NCBI RefSeq assembly: GCF_003334855.1
Contig: NZ_QOWE01000001.1
Span: 248,001 to 312,000, forward strand
Source: Larkinella punicea
Lineage (GTDB): Bacteria > Bacteroidota > Bacteroidia > Cytophagales > Spirosomataceae
Length of the DNA: 64,000 nucleotides
Reading direction: 5' to 3'
Shown here: one piece after another, positions 53,266 through 62,004 of the stretch
How the letters are laid out: every line of letters starts with the position of its first letter
Numbering within the stretch: position 1 is the first letter of the stretch
Program-made: the position numbers and the translations under genes
The notes under the pieces: model-generated
The model's input: the letters and a program-made list of their open reading frames with translations, nothing else
Database searches by the model: none
What the model was told of the DNA's origin: nothing

Positions 53266-53535
53266 TTAGCTGAACCCTTCCAGTTCCGATAAAATCTTCG
53301 AAACTGATTCTTCTTTTGCCGTGATTTCCAGCCGCTTGTGGGGATTGGTAAAACCGGAAACAATTTCAACCGAGGATTTAGAGATTCCGAATTGACGCGC
53401 CAGAAATTCTACCAGATACGCATTGGCCTTGCCCTCCTGCGCCGGAGCCTTGATTTTGGCGTTCAATTGTCCGGCCGCGTCGAAAAAGAGTTTGTCGATT
53501 TTGCTGCCGGGTTTCACTTTCAGATGCAGCACCAT
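53266..53535 (-). CDS. DUF167-family protein (YggU-like)
   Basis: This 89-residue protein has the DUF167 pattern: LKVKPGSKIDKL at the start, then KIKAPAQEGKANAYLVEFLARQFGISKSSVEIVSG and PHKRLEI. These small alpha/beta proteins are widespread and their biochemical role is unclear. It lies 10 bases downstream of the tautomerase-like gene's stop on the same strand. Confidence 0.85.
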   Translation of the reverse strand: MVLHLKVKPGSKIDKLFFDAAGQLNAKIKAPAQEGKANAYLVEFLARQFGISKSSVEIVSGFTNPHKRLEITAKEESVSKILSELEGFS

Positions 53536-53545
53536 AGACGAACGG

Positions 53546-53935
53546 TTACACGTTGATTTTGTAATTTATTGCTGCTTCATCGCCGGTTTTGCCCCGAAAA
53601 CCCCAGTTATGGGCGGGGCTTTCCAGAATGCAGATTTCAATGTCGGCCAACGCCAGGCCAATCTGCTGGCTGATGCGTTCAAAAAGCAGGTTGATCAGCT
53701 TCTTTTTCGTCTCAATCGTCCGGCCTTCAATCATTAGAATTTCGATGATGATGTACTGTTCCGAGCGACCTTCCGGCATGAAAAAATCGTCCGGTTCGAG
53801 ATACAAAAACCGGTGGGCGCGTTTGTTCGACGGAAATTGCAGCGCATCGACCACACAGGAATGAATGACATCCGACAAGGCATTTCGGATGGCCCGCAAC
53901 GGTTCCTGAAGACCGTAAATCTTGACCTGGCTCAT
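53546..53935 (-). CDS. Tautomerase-superfamily protein
   Basis: This 129-residue protein is counted from the ATG at 53933-53935 (MSQVKIYG); a codon four positions further upstream is also possible. Its size and beta-alpha-beta arrangement (YIIIEILMIEGRTIETKKKLINLLFERISQQIGLALADIEICILESPAHNWGFRG) fit the two-domain tautomerase-like family. The usual N-terminal catalytic proline is absent at position 2, so activity is doubtful. PurM lies upstream on the same strand, 46 bases away. Confidence 0.7.
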   Translation of the reverse strand: MSQVKIYGLQEPLRAIRNALSDVIHSCVVDALQFPSNKRAHRFLYLEPDDFFMPEGRSEQYIIIEILMIEGRTIETKKKLINLLFERISQQIGLALADIEICILESPAHNWGFRGKTGDEAAINYKINV

Positions 53936-53981
53936 GGTGAGGGACAAGAGAAGTTAGAGAAGAGACAAAAGAAATATTCTC

Positions 53982-55154
53982 CTAATATACAAACGTTCCG
54001 ACTTCACTCTGAATGGTTACGCGCTTTCCTTCGAATGCTTCGACATGACCAATAATCCGGCCTTCGATGCCGAACTGGGCGGCAATGTCGATCACGCGCT
54101 GGGCGTTCGCTTCCGAAAGATAGATTTCCAACCGGTGGCCCATGTTGAATACCTTGTACATTTCCTGCCAATCCGTGCCGCTTTCCTGCTGAATCAACGC
54201 AAACAAAGGTGGTATCGGAAAGAGATTATCCTTTATAACATGCAGGTTATCAATAAAATGCAGCACTTTGGTCTGGGCTCCCCCGCTGCAATGCACCATA
54301 CCGTGAATCTGAGAACGCAATTCATCCAACAGAGCTTTCGCGACGGGTGCGTACGTCCGCGTTGGCGACAGAATCAACTGTCCGACGTTCAGACCGGTTT
54401 CATCAACCGGGTCGGTTAACTGCTTCGAACCGCTGTAGACCAGGCTCCGGTCCACGGCGGGATCGAAACTTTCGGCGTATTTGTCGGCCAGATAATGCCC
54501 CAGCACATCGTGCCGCGCGGAGGTCAGGCCGTTGCTGCCCATGCCGCCGTTGTAGGTTTTTTCGTAGGTCGCCTGCCCGAACGACGCCAGGCCGACCACC
54601 ACATCCCCGGCCTGAATCCGGTCGTTGCTAATGACTTCATCCCGGCGCATCCGGGCAATTACCGTGCTGTCGACAATGATCGTTCTGACCAGATCGCCTA
54701 CATCGGCGGTTTCGCCCCCGGTGCTGAAAATGTCAATACCGTGTTGCCGCAACATCGCCAGAATCTCTTCGGTTCCGTCGATAATTTCGGCAATGACTTC
54801 GCCCGGAATGAGGTTTTTATTCCGCCCAATGGTCGACGACAACAGCATCGGACCAGTGGACCCCACGCAAATCAGGTCGTCGGTATTCATCACGACGGCG
54901 TCCTGCGCAATGCCCCGCCAGACCGACAGATCACCGGTTTCTTTCCAGTAGAGATACGCCAGCGACGACTTGGTTCCGGCGCCATCGGCGTGCATGATAG
55001 TGCAATAGTCCGGGTCGCCCGCCAGCGCATCGGGAACAATTTTGCAGAACGCTTTGGGAAACAGCCCTTTATCTAAGTTGGCAATGGCTTTGTGAACGTC
55101 TTCCTTGGAAGCCGAAACACCCCGCTGCGCGTAACGATCAGTTGGTTGATTCAT
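53982..55154 (-). CDS. purM: Phosphoribosylformylglycinamidine cyclo-ligase (AIR synthetase) family
   Basis: This 390-residue protein has the PurM fold: HADGAGTKSSLAYLYW, GIAQDAVVMNTDDLICVGSTGP, STGGETADVGD, LASFGQATYEKTYNGGMGSNGLTSARHDVL and GMVHCSGGAQTKVL. It converts FGAM to AIR in purine synthesis. It is longer than the roughly 345-residue E. coli enzyme, in line with Bacteroidota homologues. Upstream, only 3 bases separate it from the Kelch gene, so the two may share a transcript. Confidence 0.85.
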   Translation of the reverse strand: MNQPTDRYAQRGVSASKEDVHKAIANLDKGLFPKAFCKIVPDALAGDPDYCTIMHADGAGTKSSLAYLYWKETGDLSVWRGIAQDAVVMNTDDLICVGSTGPMLLSSTIGRNKNLIPGEVIAEIIDGTEEILAMLRQHGIDIFSTGGETADVGDLVRTIIVDSTVIARMRRDEVISNDRIQAGDVVVGLASFGQATYEKTYNGGMGSNGLTSARHDVLGHYLADKYAESFDPAVDRSLVYSGSKQLTDPVDETGLNVGQLILSPTRTYAPVAKALLDELRSQIHGMVHCSGGAQTKVLHFIDNLHVIKDNLFPIPPLFALIQQESGTDWQEMYKVFNMGHRLEIYLSEANAQRVIDIAAQFGIEGRIIGHVEAFEGKRVTIQSEVGTFVY

Positions 55155-55157
55155 TGG

Positions 55158-56126
55158 TTATTTTAAAACTTCAACGGTATTCAGTTCCGGGCCACCGCCG
55201 TGGTTGGCCGATCCGGCCAGGATGTAAATGTTATTTTTGTAGACCACCGCCTGCGTACCGTGCCGTCCTTCGTTCAGTTTCGGCCCCGACGTCCAGCGGT
55301 TGGTTTTGGGGTCGAGAATTTCGGCTTCGTTGTGCGACAACAACTGTTCACTTTCGCCCCCAATCACCCACACTTTATTGTCTTTCGTCACCGCCGTGCT
55401 GCCCGCCCGCAACGTCGGGAAGTTGCTTTCGGCCGGCAGGGTTTCCCATTTGCCGGTTTTGAAATCATAGACATCCACTTCCGGCATGGTCGTATCGATC
55501 ACGTGACCGGTTTTGGCCGACGAGCGACGTCCACCCGCCAGATACATTTTGTTGCCCACCACGGCGGCACTGATGTGATCACGCGAACGGGGCGCGTCGG
55601 CCAGTTGTTTCCAGGTATTCGTTTTCGGATCGTATTCGTCCAGGCGGGAAACGTGGCCGTCAAAATGGCCGTCGATGATGCCGCAAACCATGTAAATCTT
55701 GTCGTTATACACCACCACGCCCGCCGAGCCACGAAGCTGGTCTTTCGGAATTTCCGGCCCCTTGCGCCAGACGCCGGTTTTGGGGCTATAGATATAAATG
55801 TTCGGAATGGGTGTTTCGTGCGGGTATTTCCCCTCAAACGCGCCCATCACGTAGATTTCTCCTTTGTAGTTAATAGCCTGAAAATGATTCATTTCTACCG
55901 GTGGCGTCGGCAGCTTTTTCCACATCAGGGTCTTGAGGTTCAGCGCTTCCAGCGGTTTCATGCCGCGACCGCCGATGGCATACAGACTATCGCCAACGAG
56001 GGCGGCTGCGTTTTCGTGACGCTTTTCGCACTCGTTTTTGTACTTGACCTGCTCCCAGGTTTGGGCCACCACCCAGGATTGACTCAGAAGCGTCAGGACG
56101 GAAAAGACAAGGCGTTTTTTGTTCAT
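55158..56126 (-). CDS. Secreted Kelch-repeat beta-propeller protein
   Basis: This 322-residue protein is counted from the ATG at 56124-56126 (MNKKRLVFSVLTLLSQSWVVAQ), which gives a signal peptide; the longer frame upstream lacks one. Six Kelch-like blades are visible, each with a GG/W pattern such as SLYAIGGRGMKPLEALNLKTLMWKKL, IYMVCGIIDG, MYLAGGRRSS and VWVIGGESEQ. It should form a six-bladed propeller used for binding, perhaps of sugars or proteins. No catalytic motif is evident. The leader contains the hairpin at 56155-56209. Confidence 0.85.
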   Translation of the reverse strand: MNKKRLVFSVLTLLSQSWVVAQTWEQVKYKNECEKRHENAAALVGDSLYAIGGRGMKPLEALNLKTLMWKKLPTPPVEMNHFQAINYKGEIYVMGAFEGKYPHETPIPNIYIYSPKTGVWRKGPEIPKDQLRGSAGVVVYNDKIYMVCGIIDGHFDGHVSRLDEYDPKTNTWKQLADAPRSRDHISAAVVGNKMYLAGGRRSSAKTGHVIDTTMPEVDVYDFKTGKWETLPAESNFPTLRAGSTAVTKDNKVWVIGGESEQLLSHNEAEILDPKTNRWTSGPKLNEGRHGTQAVVYKNNIYILAGSANHGGGPELNTVEVLK

Positions 56127-56154
56127 AATAATAGGGGTTTTGGGTTTACGGTAT

Positions 56155-56209
56155 ACGGTTGGCTGACGCATTCTTGTTGCTACGATAGCCAGCATGCGTC
56201 AGCCACCGT
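56155..56209. repeat. Hairpin between the Gfo/Idh and Kelch genes
   Basis: GGCTGACGCA (56161-56170) and its exact complement TGCGTCAGCC (56195-56204) form the inner stem, extended by ACGGT/ACCGT flanks. The loop is about 24 bases. Confidence 0.65.
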
Positions 56210-56233
56210 AAACTGAAAACCGAATACCGAAAA

Positions 56234-57217
56234 CTATTTATCTTCCTCATATACAATCCCCGCTTCGGCCCGTACGGCATCCAGCAAACCGATCAGGTTC
56301 AGGCTGTCGTCGAGCGACCACAACGGACTTTCGGTTTTCTTCCGGCGCAAACAGTCCGAAACATGCTCGGCTTCGTAATCGTAGCCCCAGGTCATTCGGG
56401 AAAACGTAAAAGTCTGCGGTTCGCCATCCGCGGGTTGGTGAACGACGGAATCCCCTTCGTGGAAGCGACCGGGTAAATACAGATTTCCGGTTTCGCCGTA
56501 CAGCACCGCGTCGGTTTCGGTTTTCGATACCACCGTGCTGTTCAAAACCGCCAGTTGGTTTTCGGCGTAGGTCAACACCATGCCGCATTGTTCATCGACC
56601 CCCGTTGAACCAAAAACCGCCGTAGCTTTAATCGTTTGGGGAACTCCTAGAAATACATACGACAAAAATAGCGGATAAATCCCAATGTCCAGCAGTGAAC
56701 CACCGCCCAACGCCTTGTTGTACATCCGTTTTTCGGGAACAACGGGCGCAATAAATCCAAAATCCGCCCGCAATCCCTTCACCCGGCCAATCGCCTGATT
56801 TTCGGCCAGTTCCCGGGCTTTCTGCACCGACGGCATAAACCGGCTCCAGAGCGCTTCCATCAGAAACACCTGCTTCGATCGCGCCGTTTCGACCATCTGC
56901 CGAACCTGACCGGCATTCATGGCAAACGGTTTTTCGCACAAAACCGCAATGCCCGCATTCAGGCACAGGAGCGTGTTTTCGAAGTGGTGATTGTGCGTCG
57001 TGGCGATGTAGACCACGTCCAGCCCCTCGCAGGTCAGCAGGTCTTCGTAAGAACCGTAGGCGTGTTTGGCACCGTATTGGGCCGCAAATTCATCGGCCCG
57101 TTCCTGGCTGGTGGAGGCCACCGCGAGCAGTTCGACATCCGGGACGGTTTGGAGATCCTGAACAAATTTATGGGCAATCCGGCCCAGGCCGAGAACACCC
57201 CAACGAATCACGGCCAT
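56234..57217 (-). CDS. Gfo/Idh/MocA-family oxidoreductase
   Basis: This 327-residue protein is counted from the ATG at 57215-57217 (MAVIRWGVLGLGRIAHKF); the upstream frame extension lacks similarity. The N-terminal Rossmann motif GLGRIA and the CEKPFAMN signature (lysine of the EKP motif) are typical. DIGIYPL is the C-terminal alpha/beta domain's conserved segment. Members oxidise or reduce sugars or inositols with NAD(P); the substrate is unknown. A divergent promoter box lies at 57257. Confidence 0.88.
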   Translation of the reverse strand: MAVIRWGVLGLGRIAHKFVQDLQTVPDVELLAVASTSQERADEFAAQYGAKHAYGSYEDLLTCEGLDVVYIATTHNHHFENTLLCLNAGIAVLCEKPFAMNAGQVRQMVETARSKQVFLMEALWSRFMPSVQKARELAENQAIGRVKGLRADFGFIAPVVPEKRMYNKALGGGSLLDIGIYPLFLSYVFLGVPQTIKATAVFGSTGVDEQCGMVLTYAENQLAVLNSTVVSKTETDAVLYGETGNLYLPGRFHEGDSVVHQPADGEPQTFTFSRMTWGYDYEAEHVSDCLRRKKTESPLWSLDDSLNLIGLLDAVRAEAGIVYEEDK

Positions 57218-57256
57218 AAGCAGGGCAATTGAAACATTTTGGGAACAACTATAGAC

Positions 57257-57264
57257 CAAATGTA
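57257..57264 (-). promoter_or_regulatory. Bacteroidota -7 box (TACATTTG) for the oxidoreductase gene
   Basis: The minus-strand TACATTTG matches TAnnTTTG and lies 39 bases before the ATG at 57217, which supports that start over the earlier one at 57286. Confidence 0.55.
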
Positions 57265-57296
57265 CGGCATCAGGGGTTATAGACAAGAAGCCATCG

Positions 57297-57304
57297 TATT
57301 TTTG
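57297..57304 (+). promoter_or_regulatory. Bacteroidota -7 box (TATTTTTG) for the DUF481-like gene
   Basis: TATTTTTG matches TAnnTTTG and ends four bases before the ATG at 57308. It decides the start: the frame is open back to 57239, but that part would lie upstream of the transcript. Confidence 0.65.
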
Positions 57305-57307
57305 CCT

Positions 57308-58156
57308 ATGACTTTCTTTAAAATCAGCCTTCTATTCGGCCTGTTTTTACCGCTAATGGGCCACGCTCAAGTTGTTAAGCCAGACACCCTGAAATCGGCC
57401 GCGCCCGTCGACTCGGTCGCATCAGACTCCACCGCCCGTCTGAAAAAAGAGGAAGCAGCCAAGGCTGCACCGGTCGCAGCCAGCGACCCGACGGGTTTTC
57501 ACTACAAAATTACAGCCGACGGCACCGTGACCGCCGGGAACGTCAACCGGGCGTTGATTCAGGTTGGCGGAGCGTTCGACTGGGCGGTGAGTCAGCTTTT
57601 CCGGTTTGCCAGCAACCCTTCTTTTGCCTACGGACGCCAGAATCAGCAGTTGAATGAACGGGAAATTCTAGCCGATTTTCGCACGACTTACCTCCACGAA
57701 CGCAAGTTTTATTACCTCGGTTTTGGAGCCGTCGAAGTCAGCAACCTCCGCAAAATCCACCAGCGGCTCACCGGTGGAGCGGGCGTTGGCTACAAACTGC
57801 TCAGCCGCAAGAATGCTTACCTGTCCGTCACCAATGTGTTGTTGTATGAGTACACGGATTTTATCACCAACTCTGCCGAAGTACAGGATGTCAATGTGTT
57901 ACGGAATTCTACGCGGGTTTTCGGGGAGTACCAGTGGAACAATGGCCGGTATTCGATCACGCACACGATTTTTATGCAACCGGCCCTCAACCAGCCCAAC
58001 CTCCGCTGGAACGGCAATCTGGCTTTCCAGATCCGGCTGACCTCGCTCATCGGCGTACGCACGGCGGTTCAGAATTCGTATGAAAGCGTGGTGGCCGCGG
58101 GTCGGAAAAACAACGATTTCCGGTGGACAACGGGCCTGGTGCTGGAGGTGAAATAA
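57308..58156 (+). CDS. DUF481-like outer-membrane protein
   Basis: This 282-residue protein is counted from the ATG at 57308 (MTFFKISLLFGLFLPLMGHAQ), a clear signal peptide. An alanine/serine-rich linker leads to a beta-barrel-like region with alternating aromatic strands (LFRFASNPSFAYGRQN, KFYYLGFGAVEVSNLRKI, YLSVTNVLLYEYTDFI). DUF481-type proteins are outer-membrane barrels of unknown function. It has its own promoter next to that of the divergent oxidoreductase. Confidence 0.78.
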   Translation: MTFFKISLLFGLFLPLMGHAQVVKPDTLKSAAPVDSVASDSTARLKKEEAAKAAPVAASDPTGFHYKITADGTVTAGNVNRALIQVGGAFDWAVSQLFRFASNPSFAYGRQNQQLNEREILADFRTTYLHERKFYYLGFGAVEVSNLRKIHQRLTGGAGVGYKLLSRKNAYLSVTNVLLYEYTDFITNSAEVQDVNVLRNSTRVFGEYQWNNGRYSITHTIFMQPALNQPNLRWNGNLAFQIRLTSLIGVRTAVQNSYESVVAAGRKNNDFRWTTGLVLEVK

Positions 58157-58252
58157 CGGGGTATTGTTGGTAACTATCCGCAAACCGCTTATCTTTTCCA
58201 CTTTCGTGAACTCACCCACACTATACGTAACAGCCCCCACAGGCCCATTTTC

Positions 58253-58780
58253 ATGAATTTGAACCAATCCTACACGGACTACCTGCAGCACACGTCGGTT
58301 TCGGCGCGGCCATTTCCGGCGGCCTGTCTGGAAGTGTTTTTGCTCGACCAGGCTCAGGATCGTCAACACCGGCGCGAAGTGGACACACTGAACGAATTCG
58401 CCGAGGTTTTTGACTGGAAACTCACCCGCGACTACGAGAAGGCGCTCAACGACGGCTACACGCTCATCGTTTCGAACGCAGCCCGGTCGATTCTATGGGT
58501 CAGTCACCGGTTTTTGGCCATGACGGGTTATACCCCAACGGAAGTCATTGGCCGCACACCCCGGTTTTTGCAGGGACCAAATACCGACCCCGTCCGCATC
58601 CGCCAGTTATCATTAGACCTGGAACTGGCCCAAAACGGTCAGCGTACGCAACCCATTCTTCAACGGCTTGTCAACTACCGGAAAGGTGGCACTCCGTATC
58701 TCTGTGACATTGAAATTGACCCGATCTGGAACAGGCAGGGCGAACTGACCCACTACATTGCCGTGGAAAAAGAAGTGTAA
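58253..58780 (+). CDS. LOV-like PAS-domain protein lacking the photoactive cysteine
   Basis: This 175-residue protein has a poorly defined N-terminal 65 residues followed by a PAS domain (about 68-175). It carries the LOV-type segment GRTPRFLQGPNTD (100-112), LVNYRKGGTPYLCDIEIDPI and THYIAVEKEV. In LOV photoreceptors this segment reads GRNCRFLQ, whose cysteine forms the light-induced flavin adduct. Here that position is Pro103 and the neighbouring Asn is Thr, so adduct formation should not occur. There is no kinase or output domain. It may sense flavin redox state or a different ligand, and would have to act on another protein (inference). Confidence 0.8.
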   Translation: MNLNQSYTDYLQHTSVSARPFPAACLEVFLLDQAQDRQHRREVDTLNEFAEVFDWKLTRDYEKALNDGYTLIVSNAARSILWVSHRFLAMTGYTPTEVIGRTPRFLQGPNTDPVRIRQLSLDLELAQNGQRTQPILQRLVNYRKGGTPYLCDIEIDPIWNRQGELTHYIAVEKEV

Positions 58781-58798
58781 CGGACGGGACAAAACCGC

Positions 58799-61267
58799 TT
58801 ATTTCACCTCAAAAACCGCCTTCCCAACACCCGGTCGGCCATCGGTCGACGCGCCTTCGGCTACCACCCGAACCGGGGTGCGGGCGTCGGAAGCGAAAAA
58901 GGTGAGTTGGGCTTTCCCGTCGTCTCCGGTTTGAATCATCGGTGCCCAGTGCAGGGTCGACCGAAAATCCGGCCGGACGTGCTCGGGTTTGGTTTCATCG
59001 TAGCGCGGGGCATAAAACGCCCGGATGGCCCGATAACCCGGCACCACGGCCACCAGCGTTCCGGGCGACTTGTCCTTGGTATAGTCATAATCCGGTGATC
59101 CGCGTTTGGTGTACACGGCAATTGCTCCACCACTCGCCCGGCTGCCGAAGATCGTGGCTGAAGCTCCTTTCAGCACGTCGATGGACTCCACATCATACAC
59201 CGACACCGTTAGGATGCTTTCTTTGGAAACCGGCATACCGTCGATGAGAAACAGGGGTTCAACAACCCCCGAAAAATTGGCGGAACCGCGAATCTGAACG
59301 GTTGGATTCATGGCACTGCCCGACACGTTGACGCCCGCAACCCGCCCCCGCAGCATATCCAGCACCGTCATGGCTCCGCCCGTCATGGTTTGGTCCACTT
59401 TGATGGTATTGCTGGCCTGCCCGTAAATTTTCCGGGAGTCCGTGGGGACTTCCCGTCTTTTACGAATCGTTACTTCTTTCAGTAGTATCTCCCGATTTCG
59501 CCGGATTTGGGCTTCAATTTCCTGGTATTCCTTCACGTGTTTCAGATAATCGGCCAGTTCATCCCGCTGAAAAACCAGGGGATTGTATGGTATTTTCGTC
59601 AGCTTCACCGCCGGATTGATCAGATTATCGAGTTGTATTTCCAGATTCCGGTTGTTTTTGCCCATCACCGCCTGAATCATCACCCGCGTCGAATCCTGAA
59701 ACGACAGGCCGTATACGCCGAAACGGCCGTTTTCGTCGGCTTCGCCCGACAGGATGTCGCGGCTGCTATCGGGCTGCATCACCAGCACTGTCAACGTGAC
59801 TTTGCCGGGCGTCTTCTGATTGGGACGAACCACCCGTCCCGACAGCACCAGCCCCTGTTCGATCGGATGCTGCGGAGCCGGATAGGTTTCCTGTAACACC
59901 TCTTTCCAGACAAACCGACGCCAGCCCTGCGTCATCATCAGCACATCCAGATCCGGCAAGCGCTCTTTGTTCGCGGGATCAAAATAATAACCGGGTTGCT
60001 CCACGCTGCCTTTCAGGTCGGAGTTGAGCAGCAGATGCGACACCAGATCGGCGGCATACGGTTCTTTCTCCAGCACCTGACCGGCATCAGTGGCCGCCAG
60101 CGCAAGGTTAGCCCGGACCGGTTTTTCCGACTCATCCGTCACGGAAATGTTCAACTCCACTTTCTCGCGCGGGCTGAACGTGGGTTTAGACGGTTTCAGG
60201 TGAATGGTCAGGCGGTTATTTTTTTCGATAAAAACGAGTCGTTCACAAACCGGCTGGTTGGCTTCGTCGAACAAGGTCAATTGCGAAATCCCCTCGGGGA
60301 ACAACTGCCGGGGAATCTGGACCACGACAGCTTTTTTCGTGACCTCCCCCTGCGCTGCCTGAACGGCTTTCCCCCGCGATTGTGCAATCACGGTAAACCG
60401 CCCCTGAACGCTGGCCGGTTTGTTGTTTCGGACATAGATGCGCACATTTTCGCGGTTGGTAATGTTATCGACCACCATCATGTAGCCTTCCGGCTGGGCG
60501 GCTGGCAACGGATATTGATGCGTACTGCCATCGCCAAGTTTAACAAAAGCCGTATAGGTCTGACCGGTTTCCGGCTTGATCGAAAAATAACCCATACCCA
60601 GGTGTTTGGTCGAAAAACCGGTGACAGTATCACCCGCTGAACTCAGCACAAAACCGGATGTTTCCAGCCCTTTCCCCGCCGGACTCACCGTTTTGAAAGC
60701 CACCCGCCCTTCGATCCCGTTTACCAGTTGGCCCCCTTCTGGAAAAAACTGCACGTCCGGTTGCAGCGAACCCGGCGCAGTGGTCATGGCCTGAACAGGG
60801 CCGACGTCGGTTCGCAGCAACGTTAGCGGTTTACTGAAAAAATACTCTTCCGGAAAATTCCGCATCCAGCCCGTATAGGCCCGCAGCACGTACGCGCCCG
60901 ACGCCAGGGAGTCGCCCAGGGCAATATCACCGGTGGCATATCCGTTTTCTGCTTTTAAAATTCGGTGAACCACCACTTTCTGGCTCTCGATTTGCAGCAG
61001 ATCCACATACAGAACCTTGCTGACAGAATCGGCCAGGTGCGACGGCCCATCGAACAAATAGCCTTTCAGCCAGATCGTTTCGCCGACAGTATAATACGGT
61101 TTGTCGGTCTGAACGTAGACTTTTTCTTTCGGGTAGGCCGTGTTAAACGCCTGTAACCGTTCGACCAGGTAGACCGGAAAGGTGTCATCGGCCAAACTGA
61201 ATGCCAGCAAAACCGATGCGGCAACAAACCATCCGAGACGTCGAAACGAAGTACTTAGTAGATTCAT
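58799..61267 (-). CDS. MG2-domain protein with carboxypeptidase-like and TonB-plug modules
   Basis: This 822-residue protein has a signal peptide (about 1-26). An alpha-2-macroglobulin MG2-type beta sandwich (about 45-150, KVYVQTDKPYYTVGETIWLKGYLFDG) and further Ig-like modules follow. A carboxypeptidase-like segment lies around 480-560, and a TonB-dependent receptor plug at 640-740 (LDMLRGRVAGVNV, IDGMPVSKESI, IDVLKGASATIFGSRASGGAIAVYTKRG). No transporter barrel follows: the C-terminus is a short beta region ending AVFEVK. The plug alone cannot form a pore, so it may dock to a separate barrel or act as an adhesive or scaffolding surface protein. Such proteins are widespread but poorly characterised in Bacteroidota. 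Confidence 0.82.
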   Translation of the reverse strand: MNLLSTSFRRLGWFVAASVLLAFSLADDTFPVYLVERLQAFNTAYPKEKVYVQTDKPYYTVGETIWLKGYLFDGPSHLADSVSKVLYVDLLQIESQKVVVHRILKAENGYATGDIALGDSLASGAYVLRAYTGWMRNFPEEYFFSKPLTLLRTDVGPVQAMTTAPGSLQPDVQFFPEGGQLVNGIEGRVAFKTVSPAGKGLETSGFVLSSAGDTVTGFSTKHLGMGYFSIKPETGQTYTAFVKLGDGSTHQYPLPAAQPEGYMMVVDNITNRENVRIYVRNNKPASVQGRFTVIAQSRGKAVQAAQGEVTKKAVVVQIPRQLFPEGISQLTLFDEANQPVCERLVFIEKNNRLTIHLKPSKPTFSPREKVELNISVTDESEKPVRANLALAATDAGQVLEKEPYAADLVSHLLLNSDLKGSVEQPGYYFDPANKERLPDLDVLMMTQGWRRFVWKEVLQETYPAPQHPIEQGLVLSGRVVRPNQKTPGKVTLTVLVMQPDSSRDILSGEADENGRFGVYGLSFQDSTRVMIQAVMGKNNRNLEIQLDNLINPAVKLTKIPYNPLVFQRDELADYLKHVKEYQEIEAQIRRNREILLKEVTIRKRREVPTDSRKIYGQASNTIKVDQTMTGGAMTVLDMLRGRVAGVNVSGSAMNPTVQIRGSANFSGVVEPLFLIDGMPVSKESILTVSVYDVESIDVLKGASATIFGSRASGGAIAVYTKRGSPDYDYTKDKSPGTLVAVVPGYRAIRAFYAPRYDETKPEHVRPDFRSTLHWAPMIQTGDDGKAQLTFFASDARTPVRVVAEGASTDGRPGVGKAVFEVK

Positions 61268-61350
61268 TTAGTAGTTTTTCAAAATAATGTGGTAAAAAAA
61301 CAAATACTCGCTCATAAATTAGCAATCTTAACGGCCACTAACCCTAAATA

Positions 61351-62001
61351 ATGACAAAGCCCACTCTTAAAACCGCGCTTGTTGTTGGAGCGACTGGTCT
61401 TGTTGGAAATGTACTGACCCATCGCCTGCTGGATTCGTCAGCCTACGAAAAAGTAAAAGTGCTGGTCCGGCATTCGTTAGGATGGCAACACCCCCGTTTA
61501 CAGGAAATCCAGTACGATTTTGACCATCCGAACGGTTTACTGGTGCAGGCCGACGATGTTTTTTGCTGCCTCGGCACCACCATGAAAAAAGCGGGCTCTA
61601 AAGATGCCTTTCGAAAAATTGATTATAAATATCCATTAGACGTTGCGCAACGGGCTTTGGTCAACCGGGCGAAGCAATTTTTTTTAGTTTCGTCGATGGG
61701 AGCCAATCCGGACTCATCGATTTTCTACAACCGCATCAAGGGCGAACTGGAACGCGACCTGACCGCCCTGAACTATCCGGCCCTGTTTATTTTCCGGCCT
61801 TCCCTCCTGCTCGGCGACCGCAATGAATTCCGGTTGGGCGAACGCATCGGGGAAGGATTGATGAAGTTGCTCAATCCGCTGATTCCCGCCAAATACAAAG
61901 GCATCCGGGTGGAAAGCGTAGCCAACGCCATGTTTCAAAAAGCCCAGGAAGGACTGACCGGGAAGCACATCATTGAATCGGATCAGTTGCAGAATTTCTA
62001 A
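61351..62001 (+). CDS. NAD(P)-binding oxidoreductase (atypical short-chain dehydrogenase, HTATIP2-like)
   Basis: This 216-residue protein has an N-terminal Rossmann motif VVGATGLVGN and the central CCLGTTMKKAGSKDAF. It also has FFLVSSMGANPDSSIFYNRIKGELERDL, whose serine and YxxxK-like YNRIK fit an atypical SDR active site. The fold matches NAD-dependent epimerase/dehydratase-like proteins related to HTATIP2. The substrate is unknown. It lies 3 bases upstream of the apionate lactonase-like gene, so the two form an operon. Confidence 0.82.
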   Translation: MTKPTLKTALVVGATGLVGNVLTHRLLDSSAYEKVKVLVRHSLGWQHPRLQEIQYDFDHPNGLLVQADDVFCCLGTTMKKAGSKDAFRKIDYKYPLDVAQRALVNRAKQFFLVSSMGANPDSSIFYNRIKGELERDLTALNYPALFIFRPSLLLGDRNEFRLGERIGEGLMKLLNPLIPAKYKGIRVESVANAMFQKAQEGLTGKHIIESDQLQNF

Positions 62002-62004
62002 CCT

